Source of the DNA: JABMQB01 sp963677475
Lineage (GTDB): Bacteria > Bacteroidota > Bacteroidia > Bacteroidales > Prolixibacteraceae
Length of the DNA: 64,000 nucleotides
Assembly (NCBI GenBank): GCA_963677475.2
Contig: CAXXQD010000010.1
Span: 178,249 to 242,248 of the forward strand
Direction: 5' to 3'
A program made the position numbers and the translations under genes. The notes under the pieces are model-generated. The model worked only from the letters and a program-made list of their open reading frames with translations, made no database searches and was not told where the DNA came from. This document shows, piece by piece, positions 1 through 7,200 of the stretch; within the stretch, counting starts at the first letter, position 1; every line of letters begins with the position of its first letter.

Positions 1-857
1 TTAAATTTCTCCAACGGATCGTATTCAAGCACATAGTTTCTTTCGGCATCACTACGGTACAATAGATGGTCGTCGGAATTGGAGTGTGAATGCATACGTA
101 CGCAATTTGCCTGCAATATAACGGGCCTGCTTTCTTCTATTGCAAACCTTTTGGCTTCAGCCATGGCATTCATTGAATCAAAAACATCTTTCCCGTTGCA
201 GTGAATAATACGAAGGTTTTTAAAACCGATAAAGTTGTTGGCTACTTTTCGATTGGCAGTTTGATCTTTCTTCGGGACCGATATTCCATATCCATTATCC
301 TGTATGACAAATATTACCGGTAATTTTTCTTTATCGGCACCTGCAATTGCCTCATAAACATACCCTTCCGAAACCGAAGATTCACCCTGTCCACTAATTG
401 CAACAGCTTTCTCACCATAATATTTTATGGCCCTGGCTGTTCCAACCGCGTGCAGTGTGTGGTTTCCGGTTGAAGAAGAAACACTGTGGATGTTCCATTC
501 GGGCTTCGCCAAATGGTTTGACATGTGCCTTCCTCCACTGGATGGGTCTGTAGCTTTTGAGATTCCATTAAGAATAATCTCTTCGGCAGTCATTCCTGCC
601 GACAGGGCACTTAACATATCCCTGTAATACAGGAACATGTGGTCTTTCTTTTGCTCAAAATACTGTCCCATTGCAAGTTGTATCCCGTCGTGCCCGGCAT
701 AAGGTGCATGGTATGACCAGCCAATTGCCTGTTTTAAATAATTAGGCGCTTTGTTATCGATAGCTCGCCCCAATATCAACAGGTGCAACCATTTCTCCAA
801 AGTCTCTTTTGGAGTAGTTTTAATTGAATATAGTTTTGGAACTTCTAAATTCTTCAT
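1..857 (-). CDS. 2-oxoacid dehydrogenase E1 component, N-terminal (alpha) part, cut by window edge
   Basis: Thiamine-diphosphate E1 subunit of a branched-chain/2-oxoisovalerate-type dehydrogenase complex, which decarboxylates the 2-oxoacid and passes the acyl group to E2. About 285 residues are visible from the ATG at 857; the 3' end lies outside the window. Visible E1-alpha features are GHDGIQ, GGRHMSNH, STGNHTLHAVGTARA and the cofactor region GQGESSVSEG followed by QDNGYGIS. In many Bacteroidota E1 alpha and beta are fused into one chain, which cannot be tested here. The gene starts 7 bp after the stop of the E2 gene, so E2 and E1 are co-transcribed. The exact 2-oxoacid (pyruvate or branched chain) is uncertain. 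Confidence 0.88.
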   Translation of the reverse strand, partial: MKNLEVPKLYSIKTTPKETLEKWLHLLILGRAIDNKAPNYLKQAIGWSYHAPYAGHDGIQLAMGQYFEQKKDHMFLYYRDMLSALSAGMTAEEIILNGISKATDPSSGGRHMSNHLAKPEWNIHSVSSSTGNHTLHAVGTARAIKYYGEKAVAISGQGESSVSEGYVYEAIAGADKEKLPVIFVIQDNGYGISVPKKDQTANRKVANNFIGFKNLRIIHCNGKDVFDSMNAMAEAKRFAIEESRPVILQANCVRMHSHSNSDDHLLYRSDAERNYVLEYDPLEKF

Positions 858-864
858 TTTCCTT

Positions 865-2163
865 TTAAATTTCGCGATTAATATCAAAATCCTCCAATAT
901 ATCAGCAATCCTCCTTAAAAATGCACCACCTAATGCCCCATCAATAATCCGATGGTCATATGATAAGGATAAGAACATTTTGCTTCGGATAACAATTGCA
1001 TCGCCAGTTGGAGTTTCCATTACTGCCGGATTTTTCTCAATACTACCCGTCGCCAATATGGCTACCTGCGGCTGATTAATAATTGGTGTACCTATTATAT
1101 TTCGGAACGAACCAAAATTGGTAATTGTAAAAGTCCCTCCATTAATCTCATCCATCGAAAGCTTATTGTTTCTGGCGGCATCAGCAAGCCTGTTTAACTC
1201 TTTTGTAATTCCTACCAAATTCCGCTGTTCCGAATTTTTTATGACGGGAACAATCAGGTTACCATCAGGTTTTGCTACCGCTATTCCGATATTGATATCT
1301 TTTTTGAGGATAATTTTATCTCCATCAACCGAAGAATTTACCAGTGGAAATTCAGCCAAAGCTCTCGCCACAGCCTCAGTAAATACTGGCATATATGTTA
1401 TTTTATCCCCATATTTTTTCTGGAAAGCGTCTTTGTTTTTTGTTCTCCAAAATACAAGGTTGGTAACGTCGGCTTCAACAACCGAGGTAACATGTGGCGA
1501 AACTTGTTTCGACATAACCATGTGGTTAGCAATAAGTTTCCTCACACGGTCCATTTCAATAATTTGATCACCAGCACCGATTGAAACAGGCGGAGGCGTA
1601 TGCTTCACTGCCGATGCAGGAACAGACGAGGCTTTTGGAGCCTTCCGGTTTTCAATAAATCCGAGTACATCCTTTTTTTGTACACGTCCACCAGCGCCTG
1701 AGCCTTCAATAGTTTCCAATTCTTCTACAGAAATATTTTCTTCTGCAGCAATTTTCTTTACCAATGGGGAATAGAAGCGGTTGGATAATGACCTAACTTC
1801 TTTTATTGAAGTAACTGATTCAATGCTTTCCTCTTTGATTTTACTTTCTTCAGCTTCCTGTGTTTCGCCTGTTGCCGTGTTATCCTGAGTTTCAGTTTCA
1901 GATGAAACATCATTGCTGTCTCCTTCCATCGTTATAATGGCAAGCTTTTCCCCCACGGGAACCAAAGAATCTTCAGGAAACAATATTTTTGAAATTGTTC
2001 CGTCGACCGGGGAAGGAATCTCAGAATCAACCTTATCGGTTGCTACTTCAAAAAGGACATCGTCTTCTTCAATCTTATCTCCTTCTTTCACAAACCATTT
2101 GGTAATAGTGCCTTCCTGGATACTTTCTCCAAGTTTTGGCATTACAATATCAAACTGTGACAT
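865..2163 (-). CDS. Dihydrolipoamide acyltransferase (E2) of 2-oxoacid dehydrogenase complex
   Basis: Core E2 enzyme moving the acyl group from lipoamide to CoA. The 432 residues show a lipoyl domain at about 2-78 with the lipoylated lysine in ATDKVDS (K44), an acidic Glu/Thr-rich linker, an E1/E3-binding domain at about 131-172 (FYSPLVKKIA, GSGAGGRVQKKDV) and a C-terminal catalytic domain with the SYDHRIIDGA signature (HxxxDG) near residue 403. It is the first gene of the E2-E1 pair, and about 640 bp of non-coding DNA lies upstream. The family (branched-chain or generic 2-oxoacid E2) is clear, the substrate is not. No E3 gene is visible. Confidence 0.93.
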   Translation of the reverse strand: MSQFDIVMPKLGESIQEGTITKWFVKEGDKIEEDDVLFEVATDKVDSEIPSPVDGTISKILFPEDSLVPVGEKLAIITMEGDSNDVSSETETQDNTATGETQEAEESKIKEESIESVTSIKEVRSLSNRFYSPLVKKIAAEENISVEELETIEGSGAGGRVQKKDVLGFIENRKAPKASSVPASAVKHTPPPVSIGAGDQIIEMDRVRKLIANHMVMSKQVSPHVTSVVEADVTNLVFWRTKNKDAFQKKYGDKITYMPVFTEAVARALAEFPLVNSSVDGDKIILKKDINIGIAVAKPDGNLIVPVIKNSEQRNLVGITKELNRLADAARNNKLSMDEINGGTFTITNFGSFRNIIGTPIINQPQVAILATGSIEKNPAVMETPTGDAIVIRSKMFLSLSYDHRIIDGALGGAFLRRIADILEDFDINREI

Positions 2164-2803
2164 ATTAGTATTTTATTTTTTTTGTAATCTTCACTTGATA
2201 TAACATTTCTTAAATTGAAATGTTCACATTGCAATTTTGTAAAAACAATATTTTTTGAGGCTCCAAAACAAAAGGTACATAAAATCATAATAAAACACAA
2301 TAAATATATATATTAATAGTCTGAATATCAGCTTTTTTATAAATATTACATCGTAATGGATTTTTTATAAAATAGGATAGTTAAAGATTTATTGACAATC
2401 AATTAAAATAAATTTCACTTATGAAGGATGCGACTAATCCGAAACAAGATTGGTTTGTTATACTAGTTGCCCAGATATGTTGCAGAAAGAAAAAAACCAT
2501 TAACGAATTGAATATCTACTATTTAAATTTGCTATTTGGCATTTTTAAGTGGCTGAGAATTTAATGAATAAAGTTCATGGGAAAGAGCAATAAAATATTC
2601 AATAATCCTGATTTATATTGAGAAGTTAATTATTGAAGAGATTTACAACCATTATCAAGATTCCCTGTATTACACATGTAATCTTAATACTATACACATT
2701 TGTAATCCTAAAACTATACTTAAATAGTCTATATAGCAACTATTTGAATAAACTTATTAAAGTAAATTATAACAATAAAGGAGTAGCAATGTTACATATG
2801 TAA
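2164..2803. other. 640-bp AT-rich gap between E2 and pyrD
   Basis: This gap has no convincing gene. A 47-codon frame on the plus strand at 2421-2564 (starting MKDATNPKQDW, rich in Cys, Lys and Ile/Leu) has no recognisable domain and only a weak upstream context; I treat it as unproven. The right part holds several TTACA-nn-TGTAA-like motifs (2670-2681, about 2693-2705, 2792-2815), described separately. The promoter of the E2-E1 operon should also lie here, but I could not fix it. Confidence 0.5.
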
Positions 2804-2815
2804 TTACATTTGTAA
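2670..2815. promoter_or_regulatory. Cluster of TTACAnnTGTAA inverted repeats at the pyrD 3' end
   Basis: TTACACATGTAA lies at 2670-2681 and a degenerate copy (ACACATTTGTAA) at about 2694-2705. A back-to-back pair follows: TTACATATGTAA at 2792-2803, a perfect palindrome, directly abutting TTACATTTGTAA at 2804-2815, which covers the pyrD stop codon. Related motifs occur upstream of the XRE regulator at 5062-5143. The inverted-repeat form suggests an operator. The same bases also resemble the Bacteroidota -7 element TAnnTTTG, so part of the signal may be promoter rather than operator. Confidence 0.45.
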
Positions 2816-3715
2816 TCTTCCAATTATATCATATATGGAGTTAAAATTGTGCCTTTGTAAATAATCTTCTATTCCATCAATAATCTTAAGTGGCGCCAAA
2901 GGATCTTTAAAAATTGCGGTCCCAACCTGAACGGCTGTTGCGCCAGCAAGAAAGAATTCAATTGCATCTGTGGCGTTCATGATCCCCCCCATGCCCATAA
3001 CCGGGATTTTAACGGCATTTGCAACTTGCCATACCATTCTTAATGCCAAGGGCTTAATTGCTGGCCCTGAGAGCCCTCCGGTGACGGTAGAAAGCAATGG
3101 GGCACGTTTTTCAGCATCGATTGCCATTCCCAGAAAGGTGTTGACCAAAGAAACAGAATCAGCCCCTTGTGCTTCCACTGCCCTGGCTATTTCTGCAATA
3201 TCGGTCACATTAGGCGACAATTTAACAATCAGTATTTTGTCATATACTTTTCGCACCTCTTTGACCACCGCTTCAGCAGCCGGGCAGCTGACTCCAAATG
3301 CCATACCACCTTCTTTTACGTTTGGACATGAAATATTTAGTTCGATTGCTGGAATATTATCCAACTCATTGATTTTTTCAGTCAATGCAATATATTCCTC
3401 TATAGTTGAGCCATTTACATTTACAATAAAGTTGGTATCGATGTCCTTGATCTTTGGATAAGTTTCGTTGATAAAATGATCGGCACCTTTGTTTTGCAGC
3501 CCAACAGCGTTAAGCATCCCTGATGGGGTTTCAGCCATACGCGGATAATTATTGCCATCCCTGTTTTTTAAAGTCGTTCCTTTAAGTAAAAAACCTCCAA
3601 GTTTCGAAGTATCGAAAAACTCAGCAAGTTCTTCACCAAACCCACTTGTGCCCGATGCAGTTAAAACAGGGTTTTTAAACTCCAGATCGCCAATTTTTAC
3701 TCTTAAATCTACCAT
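2804..3715 (-). CDS. pyrD: Dihydroorotate dehydrogenase, class 1B catalytic subunit
   Basis: Oxidises dihydroorotate to orotate in pyrimidine synthesis, passing electrons through FMN to the PyrK subunit and on to NAD. The 303-residue length fits the family. Features are the N-terminal LKGTTLKNRDGN region, a catalytic cysteine within NISCPNV (C130, class 1 enzymes), and the FMN phosphate-binding end GMGGIMNATDA with VQVGTAIF. Cys as base and the adjacent pyrK identify class 1B. It overlaps pyrK by 7 bp, indicating translational coupling. Confidence 0.95.
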   Translation of the reverse strand: MVDLRVKIGDLEFKNPVLTASGTSGFGEELAEFFDTSKLGGFLLKGTTLKNRDGNNYPRMAETPSGMLNAVGLQNKGADHFINETYPKIKDIDTNFIVNVNGSTIEEYIALTEKINELDNIPAIELNISCPNVKEGGMAFGVSCPAAEAVVKEVRKVYDKILIVKLSPNVTDIAEIARAVEAQGADSVSLVNTFLGMAIDAEKRAPLLSTVTGGLSGPAIKPLALRMVWQVANAVKIPVMGMGGIMNATDAIEFFLAGATAVQVGTAIFKDPLAPLKIIDGIEDYLQRHNFNSIYDIIGRLQM

Positions 3716-4485
3716 TTTAAATCCTTAATATTAAACACAGGTCCCTCAGTACAAACGCATGCATTCCCTTTGTTGCGGGTTGGCTCAATACAGCATAAAC
3801 AAACGCCGAAGCCGCAAGCCATAAGGTTCTCGAGCGACACTTCGCAGTATATATCCTTTTCTTTTGCTGCTTTTCCTATCGACTTCATCATTTGGTCTGG
3901 TCCGCAGGTATAAATCTTATCAAATCCAGCTAATTGTTCGGTAAAAACCGGGTGATGGGTAACAAAACCTTTCTCTCCTAGCGAGCCGTCTTCAGTGGCA
4001 TACAGAATTTCGCCGTATTGTTCATAATCTTCAATTGAGATATGGTCTTCTTTTGTCCTAGCGCCAATCAATATTGTCACATTTTCGGGGGGCAAAGCGC
4101 ACATTTTAGCTAAAAAAAGAACCGGGGCAACACCACTTCCACCTCCAATTAATAAAACTTTGTCTGATTTATCCGGCATGGTGAACCCATTTCCCAATGG
4201 AAATACGACACTTAAACTTTCGCCAACACTTATTTCAGTTAGCTTTTTTGATCCCCTGCCCAATATTTTGACCAATAAACTTATGCTATTTGTTTGTTTA
4301 TCTACTTCGAATATCGAAAACGGACGCCTTAAGAAAATCTCGGCGCTATCTTTAATTTCAACATTGATAAATTGCCCGGGAGAAATTGCCGGCAATGCAG
4401 ACGATGATTGAAGTTTGATGCAGAAATTGCTTGCATTTAGAGCGGTATTTTCTGTTACGATAAAGTCTTGTACAGCCTTTTTCAC
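3709..4485 (-). CDS. pyrK: Dihydroorotate dehydrogenase electron-transfer subunit
   Basis: Iron-sulfur flavoprotein subunit linking PyrD to NAD. The 258 residues comprise a ferredoxin-reductase-like FAD domain (RRPFSIFEV, the RxYS/T-type FAD motif), an NAD-binding domain starting at LLIGGGSGVAPV, and a C-terminal 2Fe-2S cluster with four cysteines in CGFGVCLCC and ACVC. It is the first gene of the pyrK-pyrD operon. A TATCTTTG box lies about 55 bp upstream. Confidence 0.95.
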   Translation of the reverse strand: MKKAVQDFIVTENTALNASNFCIKLQSSSALPAISPGQFINVEIKDSAEIFLRRPFSIFEVDKQTNSISLLVKILGRGSKKLTEISVGESLSVVFPLGNGFTMPDKSDKVLLIGGGSGVAPVLFLAKMCALPPENVTILIGARTKEDHISIEDYEQYGEILYATEDGSLGEKGFVTHHPVFTEQLAGFDKIYTCGPDQMMKSIGKAAKEKDIYCEVSLENLMACGFGVCLCCIEPTRNKGNACVCTEGPVFNIKDLKW

Positions 4486-4539
4486 TAGATAATATTTAAT
4501 TGTTTAAACGGGCTCCAGCATGCGGAACGAAATTGGGAA

Positions 4540-4547
4540 CAAAGATA
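4540..4547 (-). promoter_or_regulatory. Candidate -7 box for pyrK-pyrD
   Basis: TATCTTTG on the minus strand matches the Bacteroidota -7 consensus TAnnTTTG exactly and lies about 55 bp before the pyrK start. No clear -33 TTTG was found at the expected distance, so this call rests on one element. Confidence 0.4.
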
Positions 4548-4626
4548 TATTTATTTAGTGATTATTGGATAGGATTAGGGGTAATTAGGGGAGAAATGAG
4601 AGCTAATTTAAGCTTCCGATTATATT

Positions 4627-5034
4627 CTAATACACATCAAAGCTTTTGTCCTTATATAAGATGATAATCTTTTCCACTTCTTTTTTTATGGATGTATTCA
4701 TTTCTTTTACCTTATCAACTTGTTGATTTTTTGAATTTTCGCTTACCAAATTTACAGAAGTCGTATCTGCTGTTGTTTTTTTAACATCACCAGCCTGCGT
4801 AAATAAGGAACTATCTGATCTGGCATCATTGCTCATATTGCCCATTCCCGTAATTAGCCAACGTGCATCTAAATCAGGAAAGTGTTGTAGTAGTTTATCA
4901 ATGAAAGAAGAACTTGGTTTATTCCTTCCGTTTATGATATGCGAGACATTAGACCTTTGTACACCAATGGTATCAGCCAATTCAGCAGCGGTTAAGCGCT
5001 TTTTATCCATGAATTTTTTAATCCTGTCTTTCAT
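4627..5034 (-). CDS. Small XRE/Cro-type transcriptional regulator
   Basis: A 135-residue DNA-binding protein. The helix-turn-helix spans about residues 12-58 (RLTAAELADTIGVQRSNVSHI and NGRNKPSSSFIDKLL), followed by a DARWLITG segment common in Bacteroidota XRE proteins and a polar tail that may be a short coiled coil. I chose the ATG at 5034 (MKDRIKKFM) rather than the upstream one at 5094, because the extension would read through a promoter-like sequence and is Cys/Tyr-rich without conservation. TTACA/TGTAA-type motifs lie 30-110 bp upstream, suggesting autoregulation. The target genes are unknown. Confidence 0.82.
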   Translation of the reverse strand: MKDRIKKFMDKKRLTAAELADTIGVQRSNVSHIINGRNKPSSSFIDKLLQHFPDLDARWLITGMGNMSNDARSDSSLFTQAGDVKKTTADTTSVNLVSENSKNQQVDKVKEMNTSIKKEVEKIIILYKDKSFDVY

Positions 5035-6000
5035 AATGAATAAATTGAAGCAATAGAACAATACACAAATGTAACAAGAATGTTTCTCAATCACAAATTA
5101 CAAATATTACATATGTATACTTATGGTATGGTTACATTTGTCACTACGATAAGAAGGATATTATATAAAGTAATTCCTTGTATTCTGCGCCACACAATCA
5201 TTATAGCAATATTGCACCATATCTATATTAATACTTTATATTATATATACATATTACTGGTATTTAATGCCTTATACTTTATTTATACATTAATGTTTTG
5301 AAAATAAATACAATTGTACACAAACATGTTAACTGTCACTTTAAATATAGTGTTTAATTATCTGATTATGTGAACTTTAAATCAATTCGATATCTAATTA
5401 TGTCTTGTAGGAGCTTAGGTTTACATAAGTGTATTGTTGAATGCATTATTCTTATTAATTGTATTATGCTTTTGTAACATCTGTGGGTATTGTTTATGGG
5501 TTACATTTGTGTATTCGTGTTTTTAACAATCTTCTACCCTATTATTGTATCTTATGTATGATCTTCTAAATTTTAGGAGTCCCTCAAATGGTGAGATGAA
5601 ACTTACTTACCTGTAAAATCAGTTTCTATAAAAATTTCCCTCTCCTTGTATAAATTAATTGTATCAATCAAAATCCTCAATTAAATAAACAGAATCGATG
5701 AATGGAAAAAGGAGGAAGAATAATCGGAAGTTTTATCCCTTTTAATAGCCCAAGCATAAATTTTTCACGATCAACGACCAATTAAAAACCAAATTTTCGA
5801 TTCTCAATAGCTTAATTTTGCCATAATTTGCTCCTAAATTATTAACAAACAAAAACTTACATGATAATTTGTGTTTATGTTCCATTAATCCAAGTAGAAA
5901 AATATTGGTAAATACAACCGTAAAACAATGAATTGAGGAAAAATCGACCTACTATTTAGATATAAAGAAGTAATCTTATATTTGGAGAAATAATATTTTT
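5035..6000. other. 966-bp AT-rich intergenic region
   Basis: No supported gene. Frames here are short, rich in Ile/Tyr/Leu as expected from AT-rich noise, and lack start context. Apart from the TTACA/TGTAA motifs, the only clear signal is a promoter for the downstream phosphoesterase gene: TATATTTG at 5977-5984 with TTTA about 18 bp before it. The length is unusual for this gene-dense window. Confidence 0.5.
5062..5143. promoter_or_regulatory. Promoter and repeated TTACA/TGTAA motifs upstream of the XRE gene
   Basis: On the minus strand TACATTTG (inside TTACATTTGTGTA, 5062-5074) matches the -7 consensus TAnnTTTG, with TTTG 20 bp further upstream, giving a plausible promoter about 30 bp before the regulator start. 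On the plus strand TTACATATGTAT (5107-5118) and TTACATTTGTCA (5132-5143) repeat the same core. Another copy, TTACATTTGTGT, lies at 5501-5512. Similar motifs at 2670-2815 suggest operators for this regulator. Confidence 0.5.
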
Positions 6001-7200
6001 ATGAGAAGTATTTCTATATACATTTTAGGCACCATTATTTTCATTCTGGTTGTACTCTCTTTTTTGGGTTATCAAACAATACGGAAATTAATATCCAAGT
6101 CAAGGTATAAACGATGGATTGCTTATTCGTATTGGGCTTATTCTTTTCTTGTGGTGTTGATATTTACATCCTTATTCATATTCCCAAAAACAGCTGCAAC
6201 ATCCATTAATTATAAGGCGTATTTTTTATTCAACATTATTCTTATTACAGACCTATTATCTAAAATTATACTTTCGCTCACCTATATTGTTTATTTCTTA
6301 TTCAGAAAAAGACATTTGACTGTTTTATGGATGGGGAGCATTGTAACCATTTGCCTTGTTCTAACCACAATATATGGTGCATCATTTGGCAGGAACTATT
6401 TGTCAATCAATGAAATAAGCGTTGAATATAAAAACCTACCACCTTCATTTGACGGAACAAAGATTGTACATGTTTCGGATATCCACCTTGGAAGCTTTTA
6501 TTCCAATAGCCGGCTAATTTTAAAAGCCTCAAAAGCCATTCGAGAAATTAATCCTGACTATATTTTTTTCACAGGCGACCTTGTAAATAATTTTGCTTCG
6601 GAAATAGATCCCTGGAAAGAGGAACTTAAGAAATGGCAATCAAAACGAGGAAATTACGCTATTCTTGGAAACCATGATTATGGCGATTATTTCCACTGGG
6701 AAGATAGTTTGAGCAAAGCCAAGAACCTGTCAGGGATTATTAACGGGCATGAAGATATTGGTTTTAAACTACTCAGAAACAGCCATGTACCACTGGTGTC
6801 CGGAAACGATTCAATATTTCTTATTGGGGTTGAGAATTGGGGACACGATCCATTTCCGCAATACGCCGATTTAGAAATGGCAATGGAAGGCATACCCGAT
6901 GGAGCGTTTAAAATATTATTAACCCACGATCCGGCGCATTGGGAAAGTAAAATCATGAATAAAGAAAAAATTGACCTTAGCCTTTCGGGACACACACATG
7001 GAATGCAATTTGGAATAAAGCCTGCCGGCATTGAACTAAGTCCAATGTTTTGGATTCGAAAAAACTGGGGTGGTTTGTACCAGGCTGGCAAACAATATCT
7101 TTTTGTAAACCGGGGATTTGGCACCATCGGGATTAACTGGAGGATCGATATGCCCCCTGAAATTACGGTAATAAGTTTAAAAAGAAGTAAAGTCGACTGA
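6001..7200 (+). CDS. Membrane-anchored calcineurin-type metallophosphoesterase
   Basis: The 399 residues start with four likely membrane helices (about 5-25, 40-60, 73-98, 107-127), followed by a metallophosphoesterase domain. Metal-binding motifs are present in order: VSDIHLG (DxH), TGDLVNN (GDxx), GNHDYG (GNHD), LLTHDP and SGHTHGMQ (GHxH). This matches the YkuE/YaeI type, which in other bacteria cleaves UDP-diacylglucosamine or related phosphoesters; the substrate here is not known. A TATATTTG box ends only 16 bp before the ATG, so the leader is very short. The 3' end overlaps the convergent neighbour by 24 bp. Confidence 0.9.
   Translation: MRSISIYILGTIIFILVVLSFLGYQTIRKLISKSRYKRWIAYSYWAYSFLVVLIFTSLFIFPKTAATSINYKAYFLFNIILITDLLSKIILSLTYIVYFLFRKRHLTVLWMGSIVTICLVLTTIYGASFGRNYLSINEISVEYKNLPPSFDGTKIVHVSDIHLGSFYSNSRLILKASKAIREINPDYIFFTGDLVNNFASEIDPWKEELKKWQSKRGNYAILGNHDYGDYFHWEDSLSKAKNLSGIINGHEDIGFKLLRNSHVPLVSGNDSIFLIGVENWGHDPFPQYADLEMAMEGIPDGAFKILLTHDPAHWESKIMNKEKIDLSLSGHTHGMQFGIKPAGIELSPMFWIRKNWGGLYQAGKQYLFVNRGFGTIGINWRIDMPPEITVISLKRSKVD

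Noticed and set aside
2421..2564. 47-codon frame in the E2-pyrD gap
   Set aside because: No ribosome-binding site, no recognisable domain; the composition is as expected from AT-rich sequence.
5080..5301. 73-codon frame in the 966-bp gap
   Set aside because: Ile/Tyr/Leu-rich, no family, overlaps the regulatory motifs of the divergent regulator.
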